NCBI RefSeq assembly: GCF_002300165.1
Contig: NZ_MLCE01000035.1
Coordinates: 1 to 64,000 of the forward strand
Direction of reading: 5' to 3'
Length of the DNA stretch: 64,000 nt
From: Streptomyces sp. Tue6028
GTDB taxonomy: Bacteria; Actinomycetota; Actinomycetes; Streptomycetales; Streptomycetaceae
Positions 31,147 through 39,147 of the stretch are shown here, piece after piece; position 1 is the stretch's first letter, and each line of letters begins with the position of its first letter. Below the pieces are notes generated by a model. The model saw only the letters and a list, made by a program, of their open reading frames with translations. It did not search any database and was not told the origin of the DNA. The position numbers and the translations under genes are program-made.

Positions 31147-31251
31147 GGGTACGTCCTCTCGTCAAAAGTCTGCAAGCGGTGCACAGGATCGTGCGCGCCG
31201 CCGCGGAATTTGGCAAGAGTCGAGCAGAACAGAGCATGGAAATGAAGAAAG

Positions 31252-32022
31252 ATGACGACTATTGTTCAGGGCGTGCTGGCAGAGCGACGACATCAACTCA
31301 TCCTGCGGGCCCTGCGTTCCGGCGGTCCCGCGGCCGTGACCGACCTCTCCGAACAGCTGGGCGTGAGCCCCGCCACGGTCCGCCGCGACCTGGTGAAGCT
31401 GGAGGAGGAGGGCCTGCTGACGCGGGTGCACGGCGGTGCGGTCGTGGACGAGGGCGACCAGCCCTTCGCCGAGGTGGCCGAGGTCCGCGTGCCCGAGAAG
31501 GACGCCATAGCCGTACAGGCCGCGTCGATGATCCAGGACGGCGAGTCCGTGCTGCTCGACATCGGCACCACCGCCTACCGGCTGGCCCGGCAGCTGCACG
31601 GCCGCCGGATCACCGTCATCACCAGCAACCTGGTGGTCTACGAGGAACTCGCGGACGACGAGGACATAGAGCTGGTGCTGCTCGGCGGCATGGTCCGACG
31701 CGAGTACCGCTCGCTCGTCGGCTTCCTCACCGAGGACAACCTGCGCCAGCTGCACGCCGACTGGCTCTTCCTCGGCACCAGCGGAGTGCGGCCCGGCGGC
31801 CAGGTGATGGACACGACCGTCGTCGAGGTGCCCGTCAAGCGGGCCATGATCAGGGCGGGTGAGCGGGTGGTCCTGCTCGCCGACCGGGCCAAGTTCCCGG
31901 GCACGGGCATGGCCAAGGTCTGCGGCCCCGAGGAACTGGACATGGTGGTGACCGACGCGCCGGTGGACGCGGCGACACGCTCCGCGCTGGAGGAGGCGGG
32001 CGTGCGGGTGGTCGTGGCATGA
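31252..32022 (+). CDS. DeoR-family transcriptional regulator
   Basis: The N-terminal winged helix has the DeoR signature region VTDLSEQLGVSPATVRRDL, followed by LLTRVHGGAV. The C-terminal DeoRC sensor domain (DIGTTAYRLARQL, ITSNLVVYEEL) binds sugar phosphates. It stands divergent from the PfkB operon and heads the plus-strand GH4/GH38 genes, so it probably controls both sides. ATG 31252 is used; the ribosome site is weak and GTG 31273 is an alternative. I see no clear palindrome in the 105-base promoter gap. Confidence 0.92.
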   Translation: MTTIVQGVLAERRHQLILRALRSGGPAAVTDLSEQLGVSPATVRRDLVKLEEEGLLTRVHGGAVVDEGDQPFAEVAEVRVPEKDAIAVQAASMIQDGESVLLDIGTTAYRLARQLHGRRITVITSNLVVYEELADDEDIELVLLGGMVRREYRSLVGFLTEDNLRQLHADWLFLGTSGVRPGGQVMDTTVVEVPVKRAMIRAGERVVLLADRAKFPGTGMAKVCGPEELDMVVTDAPVDAATRSALEEAGVRVVVA

Positions 32023-32056
32023 GCCCCGGCCACGGACCCGCCGCGGGGGCCCGGCC

Positions 32057-32554
32057 GTGAACGCCCGCCGCGGGCACGCGTGGCGGCCCGCGCGTACGGC
32101 GCCGGGCATGCACGACGCGCCCGGCACGTGGCCCACTCGGCGCGGGCGGCTTGTGCCGGACGGCCGGTTCGGGCGTCGCGTGCCGGACAGCCGGCATGGG
32201 CAGCATGCGCCGGACGGCCGGCACGGCCGCAACGCGCCGGACAGTCGGCGCGGACGGTACGCGTCGGACAGCCGGCACGGCCCCACCGCGCCCGACGGCC
32301 GCCATGGGCGTCACGCCCGCGGTGGATCGTACGGGCAGCATGCGCGGCCCGCGCCGTCCGGAGATCACGCGCGCGGCGCACCGTATGGGCACCGTGCGCG
32401 GCCGACACCGTATGGGCGCCATACGTGGACCGCACCGTTCGGGCGCCACGCGCGGCCCGCACCGAACGTGTCGTACCGGCAGGAACGCGCGCGGCATGCC
32501 GAGCGTGCCCGGCGCGCAGAACTCGCAGAACTCGCAAAGGTGGTAATCGCGTGA
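32057..32554 (+). CDS. nonapeptide-repeat ORF of unknown function, coupled to GH4
   Basis: This 165-codon frame encodes a His/Arg/Gly-rich low-complexity protein I do not recognise. From residue 31 to 138 it consists of 12 consecutive nine-residue units. Early units follow xxxPDGRHG (QHAPDGRHG, RNAPDSRRG); later units drift to HARGAPYG and RARPTPYG. The register never breaks and the last 27 residues are helical and charged. The stop overlaps the GH4 start as GTGA, and the frame begins at GTG 32057 after a GGGGGC stretch. It may be real or an open minisatellite between DeoR and GH4; third-position G/C is lower than in neighbours. Confidence 0.4.
   Translation: MNARRGHAWRPARTAPGMHDAPGTWPTRRGRLVPDGRFGRRVPDSRHGQHAPDGRHGRNAPDSRRGRYASDSRHGPTAPDGRHGRHARGGSYGQHARPAPSGDHARGAPYGHRARPTPYGRHTWTAPFGRHARPAPNVSYRQERARHAERARRAELAELAKVVIA
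32147..32470 (+). repeat. 27-bp tandem repeat array (12 units)
   Basis: Degenerate 27-base units, clearest in the first six copies (core GCGCCGGACGGCCGGCACGG), run head to tail without indels. This gives nine-codon periodicity in the overlapping ORF. This explains the otherwise gene-poor stretch between the DeoR and GH4 genes. Confidence 0.75.
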
Positions 32555-33888
32555 GGCTGACCATTCTCGGCGGCGGAGGATTCCGTGTGCCGCTCGTGTA
32601 CGGGGCGCTCCTCGGGGACCGTGCCGAGGGACGCGTCACCCGGGTCGTGCTGCACGACCTGGACCCGGCACGGCTGTCCGCCGTCGCGCGGGTGCTCGCC
32701 GAACAGGCGGCGGGCGTACCGGACGCGCCCGAGGTGACCGTCACCACCGACCTCGACGACGCCCTGCGCGGCGCCGACTTCGTCTTCTCCGCGATCCGGG
32801 TCGGCGGCCTGGAGGGACGCGCGGACGACGAACGCGTGGCGCTCGCCGAAGGCGTCCTCGGCCAGGAGACGGTCGGCGCGGGCGGCATCGCGTACGGACT
32901 GCGCACCGTGCCCGTCGCCGACGACATCGCACGCCGCGTCGCACGGCTGGCCCCCGACGCCTGGGTCATCAACTTCACCAACCCGGCCGGCCTCGTCACC
33001 GAGGCCATGGCCCGGCACCTCGGCGACCGAGTCATCGGCATCTGCGACTCGCCGGTCGGCCTCGGCCGCCGGATCGCGAAGGTGCTCGGCGCCGACCCGC
33101 GCGAGGCGTGGATCGACTACGTGGGGCTCAACCACCTCGGCTGGGTGCGGGGTCTGCGGATCGCGGGGCGGGACGAACTCCCTCGCCTGCTCGCCGATCC
33201 GCAGCTGCTCGGTTCCTTCGAGGAGGGGCGGCTCTTCGGGCCGGACTGGCTCCGGTCCTTGGGCGCCGTCCCCAACGAGTACCTGCACTACTACTACTTC
33301 AACCGCGAGACCGTCCGCGCCTACCAGCAGGCGGACCGGACGCGCGGCGCCTTCCTGCGCGACCAGCAGGCGGGGTTCTACGAGGAGATGACGCACCCCG
33401 ACGCCGCCGCGCTGAGCGCCTGGAACCGTACGCGCGCCGAACGCGAGGCCACCTACATGGCGGAGAACCGGGACGCGGCCGGCGCGGGCGAACGCGACGC
33501 CGACGACCTCTCCGGCGGCTACGAGAAGGTCGCGCTCGCCCTGATGCGGGCCATCGCCCGCGACGAGCGCACCACGCTGATCCTCAACGTCCGCAACCGC
33601 GGCACCCTGGCGGTCCTCGACGACACGGCCGTCATCGAGGTGCCCTGCCTGGTGGACGCCAACGGCGCGCATCCGGTCGCCGTCGACCCGCTGCCGGACC
33701 ACGCCACCGGCCTGGTGTGCGCGGTGAAGGCGGTGGAGCGGGAGGTGCTGTCGGCGGCCGAGTCGGGGTCCCGCACGACGGCGGTGAAGGCCTTCGCGCT
33801 GCACCCCCTCGTGGACTCCGTGAACGTGGCACACCGGCTGGTCGACGGCTACACCGCCGCGCACCCCGGCCTGGGTTACCTGAAGTAG
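32551..33888 (+). CDS. GH4 family NAD-dependent glycosidase
   Basis: GH4 enzymes cleave glycosidic bonds by an oxidation-elimination route that needs NAD and Mn. The N-terminal Rossmann motif LTILGGGGFRVP, NPAG at 144-147, the metal-binding C165 in CDSPVG and H195 in GLNHLGW are all present. The 445-residue size and the NEYLHYYYF context are closest to 6-phospho-beta-glucosidases. GTG 32551 has AAAGGTGG upstream and overlaps the repeat-ORF stop as GTGA. With the PfkB kinase and the importer opposite, a phosphorylated disaccharide substrate is plausible but unproven. Confidence 0.9.
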   Translation: MRLTILGGGGFRVPLVYGALLGDRAEGRVTRVVLHDLDPARLSAVARVLAEQAAGVPDAPEVTVTTDLDDALRGADFVFSAIRVGGLEGRADDERVALAEGVLGQETVGAGGIAYGLRTVPVADDIARRVARLAPDAWVINFTNPAGLVTEAMARHLGDRVIGICDSPVGLGRRIAKVLGADPREAWIDYVGLNHLGWVRGLRIAGRDELPRLLADPQLLGSFEEGRLFGPDWLRSLGAVPNEYLHYYYFNRETVRAYQQADRTRGAFLRDQQAGFYEEMTHPDAAALSAWNRTRAEREATYMAENRDAAGAGERDADDLSGGYEKVALALMRAIARDERTTLILNVRNRGTLAVLDDTAVIEVPCLVDANGAHPVAVDPLPDHATGLVCAVKAVEREVLSAAESGSRTTAVKAFALHPLVDSVNVAHRLVDGYTAAHPGLGYLK

Positions 33889-33913
33889 AGACCGAGCTAG
33901 GAGACGTACGGCC

Positions 33914-36900
33914 ATGCATGACGAACGCCGCCGCATCGAGGAGCGCGTCGAGCGCATCCACGACCAGCGCATCAAGCCCGCGACCTACGCCGCCACCGTT
34001 CCCCTCGTGGTGGAGGCCTGGCAGGCCCCGGGGGAGCCGGTCCCCTTCGAGGAGGCCGCGGCCGCCCCGTACGAACCCTTCGCGATGGACACCCCGTGGG
34101 GCCCGCCGTGGGGGACCACCTGGTTCCGGATGCGCGGGCAGGTGCCGGCCGCGTACGCGGGCAGGCGCGTCGAGGCCGTCATCGACCTCGGCTTCGTGGG
34201 CGACTGGCCGGGCAACCAGGCCGAGGCCCTCGTCCACCTCGCCGACGGCACACCGCTGAAGGCGGTCAACCCGCTCAACCAGTACGTCCCCATCGCCCGT
34301 CCGGCGGTCGGCGGGGAGCCGGTCGAGTACCTCGTCGAGGCCGCCTCCAACCCCGACATCCTCGCCGGCGACTTCGCCGGCCCGACCCCGCTCGGTGACG
34401 TGCTCACCGCGGGCGACACACCGCTGTACACCTTCAGGCGCGCCGACATCGCCGTGCTCGACGAGGACGTCTGGCACCTGGACCTCGACATCCAGGTGCT
34501 GCGCGAACTGATGCTGGAGCTCGGCGAGCACGACCCGCGCCGGCACGAGATCATGCACGCGCTCGACCGGGCCCTCGACCTGCTGGACCTGGACGACATC
34601 TCCGGCTCGGCGCCCGCCGTGCGCGCGGCCCTGGAGCCGGTGCTGTCGAAGCCCGCCCACGCCAGCGCCCACATCGTCTCCGGCGTCGGCCACGCGCACA
34701 TCGACTCGGCCTGGCTGTGGCCGATCCGCGAGACCAAGCGCAAGACGTCCCGCACCTTCTCCAACGTCACGTCGCTGGCCGACGAGTACGAGGAGTTCGT
34801 GTTCGCCTGCTCGCAGGCCCAGCAGTACGAGTGGGTGCGCGACAACTATCCGCACGTGTGGGCCCGCATCCAGGAGTCCGTGAAGAAGGGCCAGTGGGCA
34901 CCGGTCGGCGGCATGTGGGTCGAGGCCGACGGCAACCTGCCCGGCGGTGAGGCCCTCGCCCGCCAGCTCGTGCACGGCAAGCGGTTCTTCATCGAGCACT
35001 TCGGCGTCGAGACCAAGGGCGTGTGGCTGCCGGACTCCTTCGGCTACAACGCCGCCTACCCGCAGCTCGCCAAGCTCGCCGGCAACGAATGGTTCCTCAC
35101 CCAGAAGATCTCCTGGAACCAGACGAACAAGTTCCCCCACCACACGTTCTGGTGGGAGGGCATCGACGGCACCCGGATCTTCACCCACTTCCCGCCGGTC
35201 GACACCTACAACGCCGCCCTCAGCGGCGAGGAGATGGCCCTCGCGGTGCGCAACTACCGCGAGAAGGGCGGCGCCACCCGCTCACTGGCCCCCTTCGGCT
35301 GGGGCGACGGCGGTGGCGGCCCCACCCGCGAGATCATGGAGCGGGCCCGCAGGCTGAAGGACCTGGAGGGCTCCGCGAAGGTCGAGGTCGAACACCCCGA
35401 CGCGTTCTTCGCGAAGGCACGCGCGGAGTACCCGGACGCCCCGGTGTGGGTCGGCGAGCTCTACCTCGAACTGCACCGCGCAACCTACACCTCCCAGGCC
35501 CGCACCAAGCAGGGCAACCGGCGCAGTGAGCACCGGCTGCGCGAGGCGGAGCTGTGGGCCACCACGGCCGCACTGCACGCGCCGGGCTACGCCTACCCGT
35601 ACGAGGCGTTCGACCGGCTGTGGAAGACGGTGCTGCTGCACCAGTTCCACGACATCCTGCCCGGGTCGTCGATCGCCTGGGTGCACCGCGAGGCCGAGGC
35701 CGAGTACGCCCGCGTCGGGCGGGAACTGGAGGAGCTGACGACGGCCGCGATCACCGCCCTCGGCTCCGGCGGGACGCGTGTCTTCAACACCAGCCCGTAC
35801 GACCGCGCCGAGGTGGTCCGCACGACGGGCGGCACGCCGGCGTACGTACAGGTGCCGGCGAACGGCAGCGCGCCCCTGGCCGACGCCCGCCCCCCGCAGC
35901 CGGTGACGGTGTCCGGCCGCGTCCTGGACAACGGGCTGGTCCGGGTCCGGGTGGCGGAGGACGGCACCCTGTCGTCCGTGCGCGACCTGCGGGCGGACCG
36001 CGAGGTCCTCGCGGACCCGGGCAACCTGCTCCGCCTGCACACCGACCTGCCCAACTACTGGGACGCCTGGGACATCGACAAGCACTACAAGAACCGGTAC
36101 ACGGACCTCCTGGAGTCCGATTCGGTCACCGTCGTCGAGGACGACCCGCTGGCCGGCGCGATCCGCGTCATCCGCTCCTTCGGCAAGGGCTCGACGATCA
36201 CCCAGACGATCACGGTCCGGGCCGGCAGCCCCCGTATCGACTTCGAGACGGACATCGACTGGCACGAGAGCGAGAAGATCCTCAAGGCCGCCTTCCCGGT
36301 GGACATCCGCGCCCCGCACTCCTCGGCCGAGATCCAGTTCGGCCACGTCCAGCGCCCCACGCACACCAACACGAGCTGGGAGGCGGCCCGCTTCGAGGTG
36401 TACGGCCACCGCTGGGTGCACATCGGCGAACCTGGCTACGGCGTCGCGGTCATCAACGACTCGACGTACGGCCACGACGTCTCCCGCACGGTCCGTGAGG
36501 ACGGGGGCACGACCACCACGGTCCGGCTCAGCCTGGTGCGCGCCCCGCGCGTCCCCGACCCCGGGGCCGACCAGGGACGCCACCGCTTCACGTACTCCCT
36601 GCTGCCCGGGGCGAGCATCGAGGACGCGGTCGCCGAGGGCTACGCCCTCAACCTGCCGCTGCGGCCGGCCGAGGCGCACGGCCCCGCCGAACCCGTCGTC
36701 TCCGTCGACGGGGAAGGAGTCACCGTCGAGGCGGTCAAGCTCGCCGACGACGCCTCCGGCGATGTCGTCGTGCGTCTCTACGAGTCCCGCGGCGGCCGTG
36801 CCACCGGCACCCTGCGCACCGGGTTCCCGCTCGCCGCGGCCCAGGTGACCGACCTGCTGGAGCGTCCGCTCTCTCGCGCGGACACCGAGGGGAACGCGGT

Positions 36901-36961
36901 CGCGCTCACCCTGCGGCCCTTCGAGGTGCTGACGCTGCGGCTGGCCGTGGAGACGACGTGA
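33914..36961 (+). CDS. GH38 alpha-mannosidase
   Basis: This 1,015-residue cytosolic enzyme has the GH38 zinc site in GHAHIDSAWLWP (H262 and D264), the nucleophile D374 in LPDSFGYN and the late zinc histidine in LHQFHDILPGSS. The C-terminal half is the beta-rich mannosidase domain, ending in the expected RPFEVLTLRLA. There is no export signal, so it trims imported manno-oligosaccharides. ATG 33914 lies 25 bases after the GH4 stop, with AGGAGAC upstream. It closes the plus-strand DeoR-led unit; a hairpin follows at 37024. Confidence 0.95.
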   Translation: MHDERRRIEERVERIHDQRIKPATYAATVPLVVEAWQAPGEPVPFEEAAAAPYEPFAMDTPWGPPWGTTWFRMRGQVPAAYAGRRVEAVIDLGFVGDWPGNQAEALVHLADGTPLKAVNPLNQYVPIARPAVGGEPVEYLVEAASNPDILAGDFAGPTPLGDVLTAGDTPLYTFRRADIAVLDEDVWHLDLDIQVLRELMLELGEHDPRRHEIMHALDRALDLLDLDDISGSAPAVRAALEPVLSKPAHASAHIVSGVGHAHIDSAWLWPIRETKRKTSRTFSNVTSLADEYEEFVFACSQAQQYEWVRDNYPHVWARIQESVKKGQWAPVGGMWVEADGNLPGGEALARQLVHGKRFFIEHFGVETKGVWLPDSFGYNAAYPQLAKLAGNEWFLTQKISWNQTNKFPHHTFWWEGIDGTRIFTHFPPVDTYNAALSGEEMALAVRNYREKGGATRSLAPFGWGDGGGGPTREIMERARRLKDLEGSAKVEVEHPDAFFAKARAEYPDAPVWVGELYLELHRATYTSQARTKQGNRRSEHRLREAELWATTAALHAPGYAYPYEAFDRLWKTVLLHQFHDILPGSSIAWVHREAEAEYARVGRELEELTTAAITALGSGGTRVFNTSPYDRAEVVRTTGGTPAYVQVPANGSAPLADARPPQPVTVSGRVLDNGLVRVRVAEDGTLSSVRDLRADREVLADPGNLLRLHTDLPNYWDAWDIDKHYKNRYTDLLESDSVTVVEDDPLAGAIRVIRSFGKGSTITQTITVRAGSPRIDFETDIDWHESEKILKAAFPVDIRAPHSSAEIQFGHVQRPTHTNTSWEAARFEVYGHRWVHIGEPGYGVAVINDSTYGHDVSRTVREDGGTTTTVRLSLVRAPRVPDPGADQGRHRFTYSLLPGASIEDAVAEGYALNLPLRPAEAHGPAEPVVSVDGEGVTVEAVKLADDASGDVVVRLYESRGGRATGTLRTGFPLAAAQVTDLLERPLSRADTEGNAVALTLRPFEVLTLRLAVETT

Positions 36962-37023
36962 CCGCACGCGACAGGAATCCGGCAGCACTTCCCATGAAGA
37001 ATTAAGGAAGAGGTAAGAGGCCT

Positions 37024-37054
37024 GGTCACGGTGGGTCCGACGCCCGCCGTGACC
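37024..37054 (+). terminator. hairpin after the alpha-mannosidase gene
   Basis: GGTCACGGTGGG pairs with CCCGCCGTGACC (one G-T wobble) around a seven-base loop, 62 bases after the mannosidase stop. It is a likely terminator of the DeoR/GH4/GH38 unit. Confidence 0.6.
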
Positions 37055-37134
37055 ACGGCTCGTTCCCCGCACGACACCTGGAGTTCGCCCTTCCCCCCTG
37101 TGATACGGGGGAACGACGAGAAAGAGGTGGCACG

Positions 37135-38019
37135 GTGCGAGACCCGCGTATGTCCGCGATCGGCAAGGGCCTGAGGCGTCGGGGGAGGCTGATGGCCGAG
37201 GCGGTCCGGCCGCCCAGAAGGGCCCTGGACGCGGTGCCCTCGCCCCGGGGGCCGGGCGATCCGGCCGACGGCGGGTACACCGCCCCGCCCGCCCCACGCC
37301 TGGTCGAATCGCCGGTGTTCGTGCTGTCGTCCGTGCGCTCCGGATCGACGCTGCTGCGCGTCCTGCTGAACAGCCACAGCCAGATCCGCGCTCCGCACGA
37401 GATGCATCTGCGCACCGTCCACGTCCACCTGTCCCGCGACTTCACCGCGGACGCGATGCGGGCGCTCGAACTCGACAAGACCGAGCTGGAGCACGCCCTG
37501 TGGGACCGGCTGCTGCACCTCGAACTCACCCGCAGCGGCAAGCGGATCATCGTCGACAAGACTCCGCCCAACACCCTCGTCTGGCCGCGCCTGCACCGAT
37601 GTTGGCCGCACGCCCGCTACATCCTGCTGCTCCGCCACCCCGGGGCCGTCATCACCTCCCTCATGAACCGTCGCACCGATCCCGACCACGCGGAGATCTC
37701 CGCCGAGGTCCTCGACTACAGCGAGAAGCTGGAGGAGGCCCGCCGGAACCTCGACGCCCACGTCGTCACCTACGAGGCGCTCACCGCCGACCCGGAGAGC
37801 ACCACCCGCGGCATCTGCGACTACCTGGGCGTCCCCTGGGAGCCCGCCATGCTCGACTACGGGGCCCAGGACCACGGCACCTTCCGCCCTCAGCTCGGCG
37901 ACTGGAGCGAGACCATCAGGTCCGGCCGCGTGCAGCCCGCCCGGACCGCCGATGCTTCGGTCGAACTCCCGCTCAGGCTCAGGCAGTTGGCGCGTGCCTG
38001 GGGTTATCCGGAGAATTGA
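37135..38019 (+). CDS. sulfotransferase-family protein
   Basis: The phosphosulfate-binding P-loop is SSVRSGSTLL at residues 65-74, with a second site around YILLLRHPGAVITSL. These fit PAPS-dependent sulfotransferases and related Sulfotransfer_3 proteins (294 residues). The N-terminal 55 residues are Pro/Arg-rich and not conserved. GTG 37135 follows GAGGTGG. The acceptor is unknown and no sulfate-activation genes are near. Its 3' end overlaps the convergent deaminase gene by 41 bases. Confidence 0.8.
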   Translation: MRDPRMSAIGKGLRRRGRLMAEAVRPPRRALDAVPSPRGPGDPADGGYTAPPAPRLVESPVFVLSSVRSGSTLLRVLLNSHSQIRAPHEMHLRTVHVHLSRDFTADAMRALELDKTELEHALWDRLLHLELTRSGKRIIVDKTPPNTLVWPRLHRCWPHARYILLLRHPGAVITSLMNRRTDPDHAEISAEVLDYSEKLEEARRNLDAHVVTYEALTADPESTTRGICDYLGVPWEPAMLDYGAQDHGTFRPQLGDWSETIRSGRVQPARTADASVELPLRLRQLARAWGYPEN

Positions 38020-38992
38020 GCAGCGCGGCGCCCGCCCGGGCGAGCGTGGCGGGATGGCCGAAGAGGCCGGGCAGCCCCCCGGTGTGCAGGAAGACGGTGC
38101 GCCGTCCCGGGGTGATGTCGCCGTCCGCGACGGCCGCGATCAGCCCCGCCATCGCCCGCCCCGTGTAGATCGGGTCGAGGACGATGCCCTCGGTGCGCGC
38201 GGCCAGGGTCAGGGCCTTCATCACCGGCTCGCCGGGCGTGTCGTATCCGTCGCCGACCTGGTCGAGTCGCAGCCGCGGGGCCTCTTCGACGCCCCGTGTC
38301 CCGGACAGCTCGCCGACCAGTTGTGTCACCGTCCCGGCGGGGTCGGCGACGGCGCCGCAGTGCACACCGAGGACGCGGGAGGACCCGAGGTGCGCGACCA
38401 GGCCGGCCATGGTGCCGCCCGAGCCGAGCGCCACCACGACGGTCGCCAGGTCCGGTGCCTGGTCGAGGAGTTCGCGTGCGCACTCGACGTAGCCGCGGGC
38501 ACCGAGCGCGCTCGATCCGCCGAAGGGGATCAGCGCCGGGACCTCACCGCGCGCCCGCTCCTCCTCCACCACCTCGCGGGCGCGGGAATCCAGGGGCTCG
38601 CCGTCCCCGGCCCAGACGACCGTGGCGCCGAAGAGTCCGTCGAGCGCCAGGTTGCCGGAGGCCGTCCCGCCGGGTGCTCCGGCCAGCACGAGGACGACGC
38701 GGAGCCCGAGCCGGGCACCGGCCGCCGCGGTCAGGCGCGCGTGGTTGCTCTGCGGCGCACCCGTGGTCACCAGGGTCGTCGCGCCCTCGGCCAGGGCCGC
38801 GCCGCACGTCCACTCCAGCTTGCGGATCTTGTTGCCACCGCCGCCGAGGCCGGTGAGGTCGTCGCGCTTGACCCACAGGTCCTCGGGTCCGAGGCCGAGC
38901 GCGCGGGCCAGCCGGGGCGCGGGTTCGAGCGGGGTGGGCCAGGTGCCCAGCGGAGCGCGTGGCGAGGTGCCGTCCTCGGGGTGTGTCGTCAT
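37979..38992 (-). CDS. PLP-dependent ACC deaminase / D-cysteine desulfhydrase family protein
   Basis: This 337-residue fold-type II PLP enzyme has the cofactor lysine K55 in GGGNKIRKLE, the substrate loop TGAPQSNHARLTAAAGARLG and a PLP-phosphate loop VALGSGGTMAGL. The family covers 1-aminocyclopropane-1-carboxylate deaminases and D-cysteine desulfhydrases; residues that separate the two were not resolved, so the substrate stays open. ATG 38992 has GGAAAGG nine bases upstream; GTG 38998 is the alternative. It overlaps the sulfotransferase 3' end. Confidence 0.85.
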   Translation of the reverse strand: MTTHPEDGTSPRAPLGTWPTPLEPAPRLARALGLGPEDLWVKRDDLTGLGGGGNKIRKLEWTCGAALAEGATTLVTTGAPQSNHARLTAAAGARLGLRVVLVLAGAPGGTASGNLALDGLFGATVVWAGDGEPLDSRAREVVEEERARGEVPALIPFGGSSALGARGYVECARELLDQAPDLATVVVALGSGGTMAGLVAHLGSSRVLGVHCGAVADPAGTVTQLVGELSGTRGVEEAPRLRLDQVGDGYDTPGEPVMKALTLAARTEGIVLDPIYTGRAMAGLIAAVADGDITPGRRTVFLHTGGLPGLFGHPATLARAGAALLNSPDNPRHAPTA

Positions 38993-39083
38993 CGCCACGG
39001 GCCTTTCCGACGCTGGTGGTGTCGCGGCGAGAGTAACCCGTGACCTGCCCGGACCGTCGGCTCGGGGCCCCTGCGCGGACGGC

Positions 39084-39115
39084 GGTGGGCCGCCCGGGTG
39101 TCCGGGCGGCCCACC
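39084..39115. terminator. 14-bp perfect hairpin after the chitinase gene
   Basis: GGTGGGCCGCCCGG and CCGGGCGGCCCACC flank the loop GTGT. It lies 33 bases past the chitinase stop and upstream of the deaminase, so it should terminate chitinase transcription. Confidence 0.85.
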
Positions 39116-39147
39116 TGTGTCTCCTGCTCCGTCCTCCTGGCGGTCCG

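Noticed and set aside
36962..37134. Possible small gene between the mannosidase and the sulfotransferase
   Set aside because: The interval contains a terminator hairpin and the sulfotransferase ribosome site, and no initiated frame of useful length.
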